Origin: Adineta steineri
Lineage: Eukaryota; Rotifera; Eurotatoria; Adinetida; Adinetidae
Length of the DNA stretch: 64,000 bases
NCBI GenBank assembly: GCA_905250115.1
Contig: CAJNOI010000152.1
Span: 1-64,000, forward strand
Direction of reading: 5' to 3'
Below are positions 63,480 through 64,000 of this stretch, piece by piece. Within the stretch, counting starts at the first letter, position 1, and every line of letters begins with the position of its first letter. Under the pieces are notes generated by a model. It was not told the origin of the DNA and searched no databases. It worked only from the letters and a program-made list of their open reading frames with translations. A program made the position numbers and the translations under genes.

Positions 63480-63841
63480 AGTGAAAAATTGTCAGATTAT
63501 ACCACATTATGTAAGATTAGAATCAAATTTTTGTGCAACAAAATCAGAATTATAATCGATTGAAATCTTTCAAATCAACAATAATTCGATTTTTAATCAA
63601 AAAAAAATCTTCTAAATCAAATATAATTTTGATTAAAATCATGTAGTTCTGATTACAAATATAGTAAATAAAGTTTGTATGGTTTTAATCAAAATTATAT
63701 TTGATTTAGAAGATTTTTTTTTGATTAAAAATCGAATTATTGTTGATTTGAAAGATTTCAATCGATTATAATTCTGATTTTGTTGCACAAAAATTTGATT
63801 CTAATCCTACATAATGAGGTATAATCTGACAATTTTTCACT
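63480..63841. mobile_element. 362 bp near-perfect foldback element
   Basis: AGTGAAAAATTGTCAGATTA at 63480 is mirrored by TAATCTGACAATTTTTCACT ending at 63841. Arms of about 155 bp pair almost without mismatch (for example GTAAGATTAG against CTAATCCTAC has one). The loop is about 50 bp around ATGTAGTTCTGATTACAAAT. No coding capacity; a recent non-autonomous insertion. Confidence 0.85.
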
Positions 63842-64000
63842 GGGATATCTCATTCAAACATTTACACTTTTTCACGGTCAAAAAAAGTGAGCTTTACGCG
63901 TAGACTTCACGTTTGGAGCTTGTTTTTCCATCCATACTTTACCCGAAAGTTTTCGATTCATGTTTTACAACATGTAATAGGCATCTTTGTAAAAAGTCAG
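63842..64000. other. Window end, intron of the F-box/LRR gene
   Basis: No feature is recognised; no LRR exon is seen before the window ends. Confidence 0.4.

Overview
The window reads as nuclear DNA of a bdelloid rotifer (Adineta/Rotaria type); the exact species cannot be told. The evidence is AT-rich DNA, many 50-60 bp introns beside longer ones, and typical bdelloid families: apple/PAN plus FG-GAP proteins, B-box/coiled-coil/NHL proteins, F-box/LRR proteins, and divergent rhodopsin-like 7TM receptors with NHL and jelly-roll-like ectodomains. TGTGGG-type repeats, which I recall as the Adineta telomere repeat, recur throughout. All gene models were joined by hand from splice signals and codon phase.

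Layout. 0-6.8 kb: 3' part of a gene with a TM segment, Thr-rich linker, two duplicated apple-like exons and seven FG-GAP repeats, all exons phase 1. 8.5-9.2 kb: B-box/coiled-coil gene fragment, frameshifted and ending at a telomere-like array. 10.5-13.4 kb: a thymidylate synthase homologue followed by a CMPK2/thymidylate-kinase-like gene, both on + and both in nucleotide metabolism. 14.5-16.2 kb: a decayed unidentified gene. 17.5-18.8 kb: a two-exon gene for a small Cys-rich secreted prepropeptide. 20.6-22.3 kb: a tandem array of about 315 bp units. 23.7-27.5 kb: a broken GPCR and an intact B-box/NHL gene whose intron carries a 0.88 kb foldback element. 29.4-34.9 kb: a ten-exon TRPA-like ankyrin channel. 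35.2-35.8 kb: a GPCR cut off after TM4 by telomere-like DNA. 36.5-37.6 kb: eEF1B-beta and an EEP-family nuclease/phosphatase, both cut by a 100-N gap. 37.8-47.1 kb: a giant SPRY/HECT ubiquitin ligase of about 3,041 aa, ending 6 bp from a convergent GPCR. 48.9-56.9 kb: a chimeric receptor with signal peptide, NHL propeller, three jelly-roll-like domains and a 7TM, with a duplicated, frameshifted NHL exon inside. 59.2-60.4 kb: another GPCR. 62.8 kb onward: start of an F-box/LRR gene.

Three things stand out. (1) The thymidylate synthase homologue has Asp where the dUMP-selecting Asn is expected (PFNIASY to PFDIASY) and Pro in place of the His after the catalytic Cys. The Asn-to-Asp change is the one known to shift this fold toward dCMP, and the next gene is a CMPK2-like kinase. 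(2) About 20 short telomere-like palindromes (G-strand repeat, AT spacer, C-strand repeat, often ending CCCTCAAG) are scattered through the window, and several lie at the points where genes are truncated. (3) The NHL/jelly-roll/7TM receptor and the Cys-rich peptide appear lineage-specific. Coordinates of spliced genes are spans; exons are given in the evidence text.
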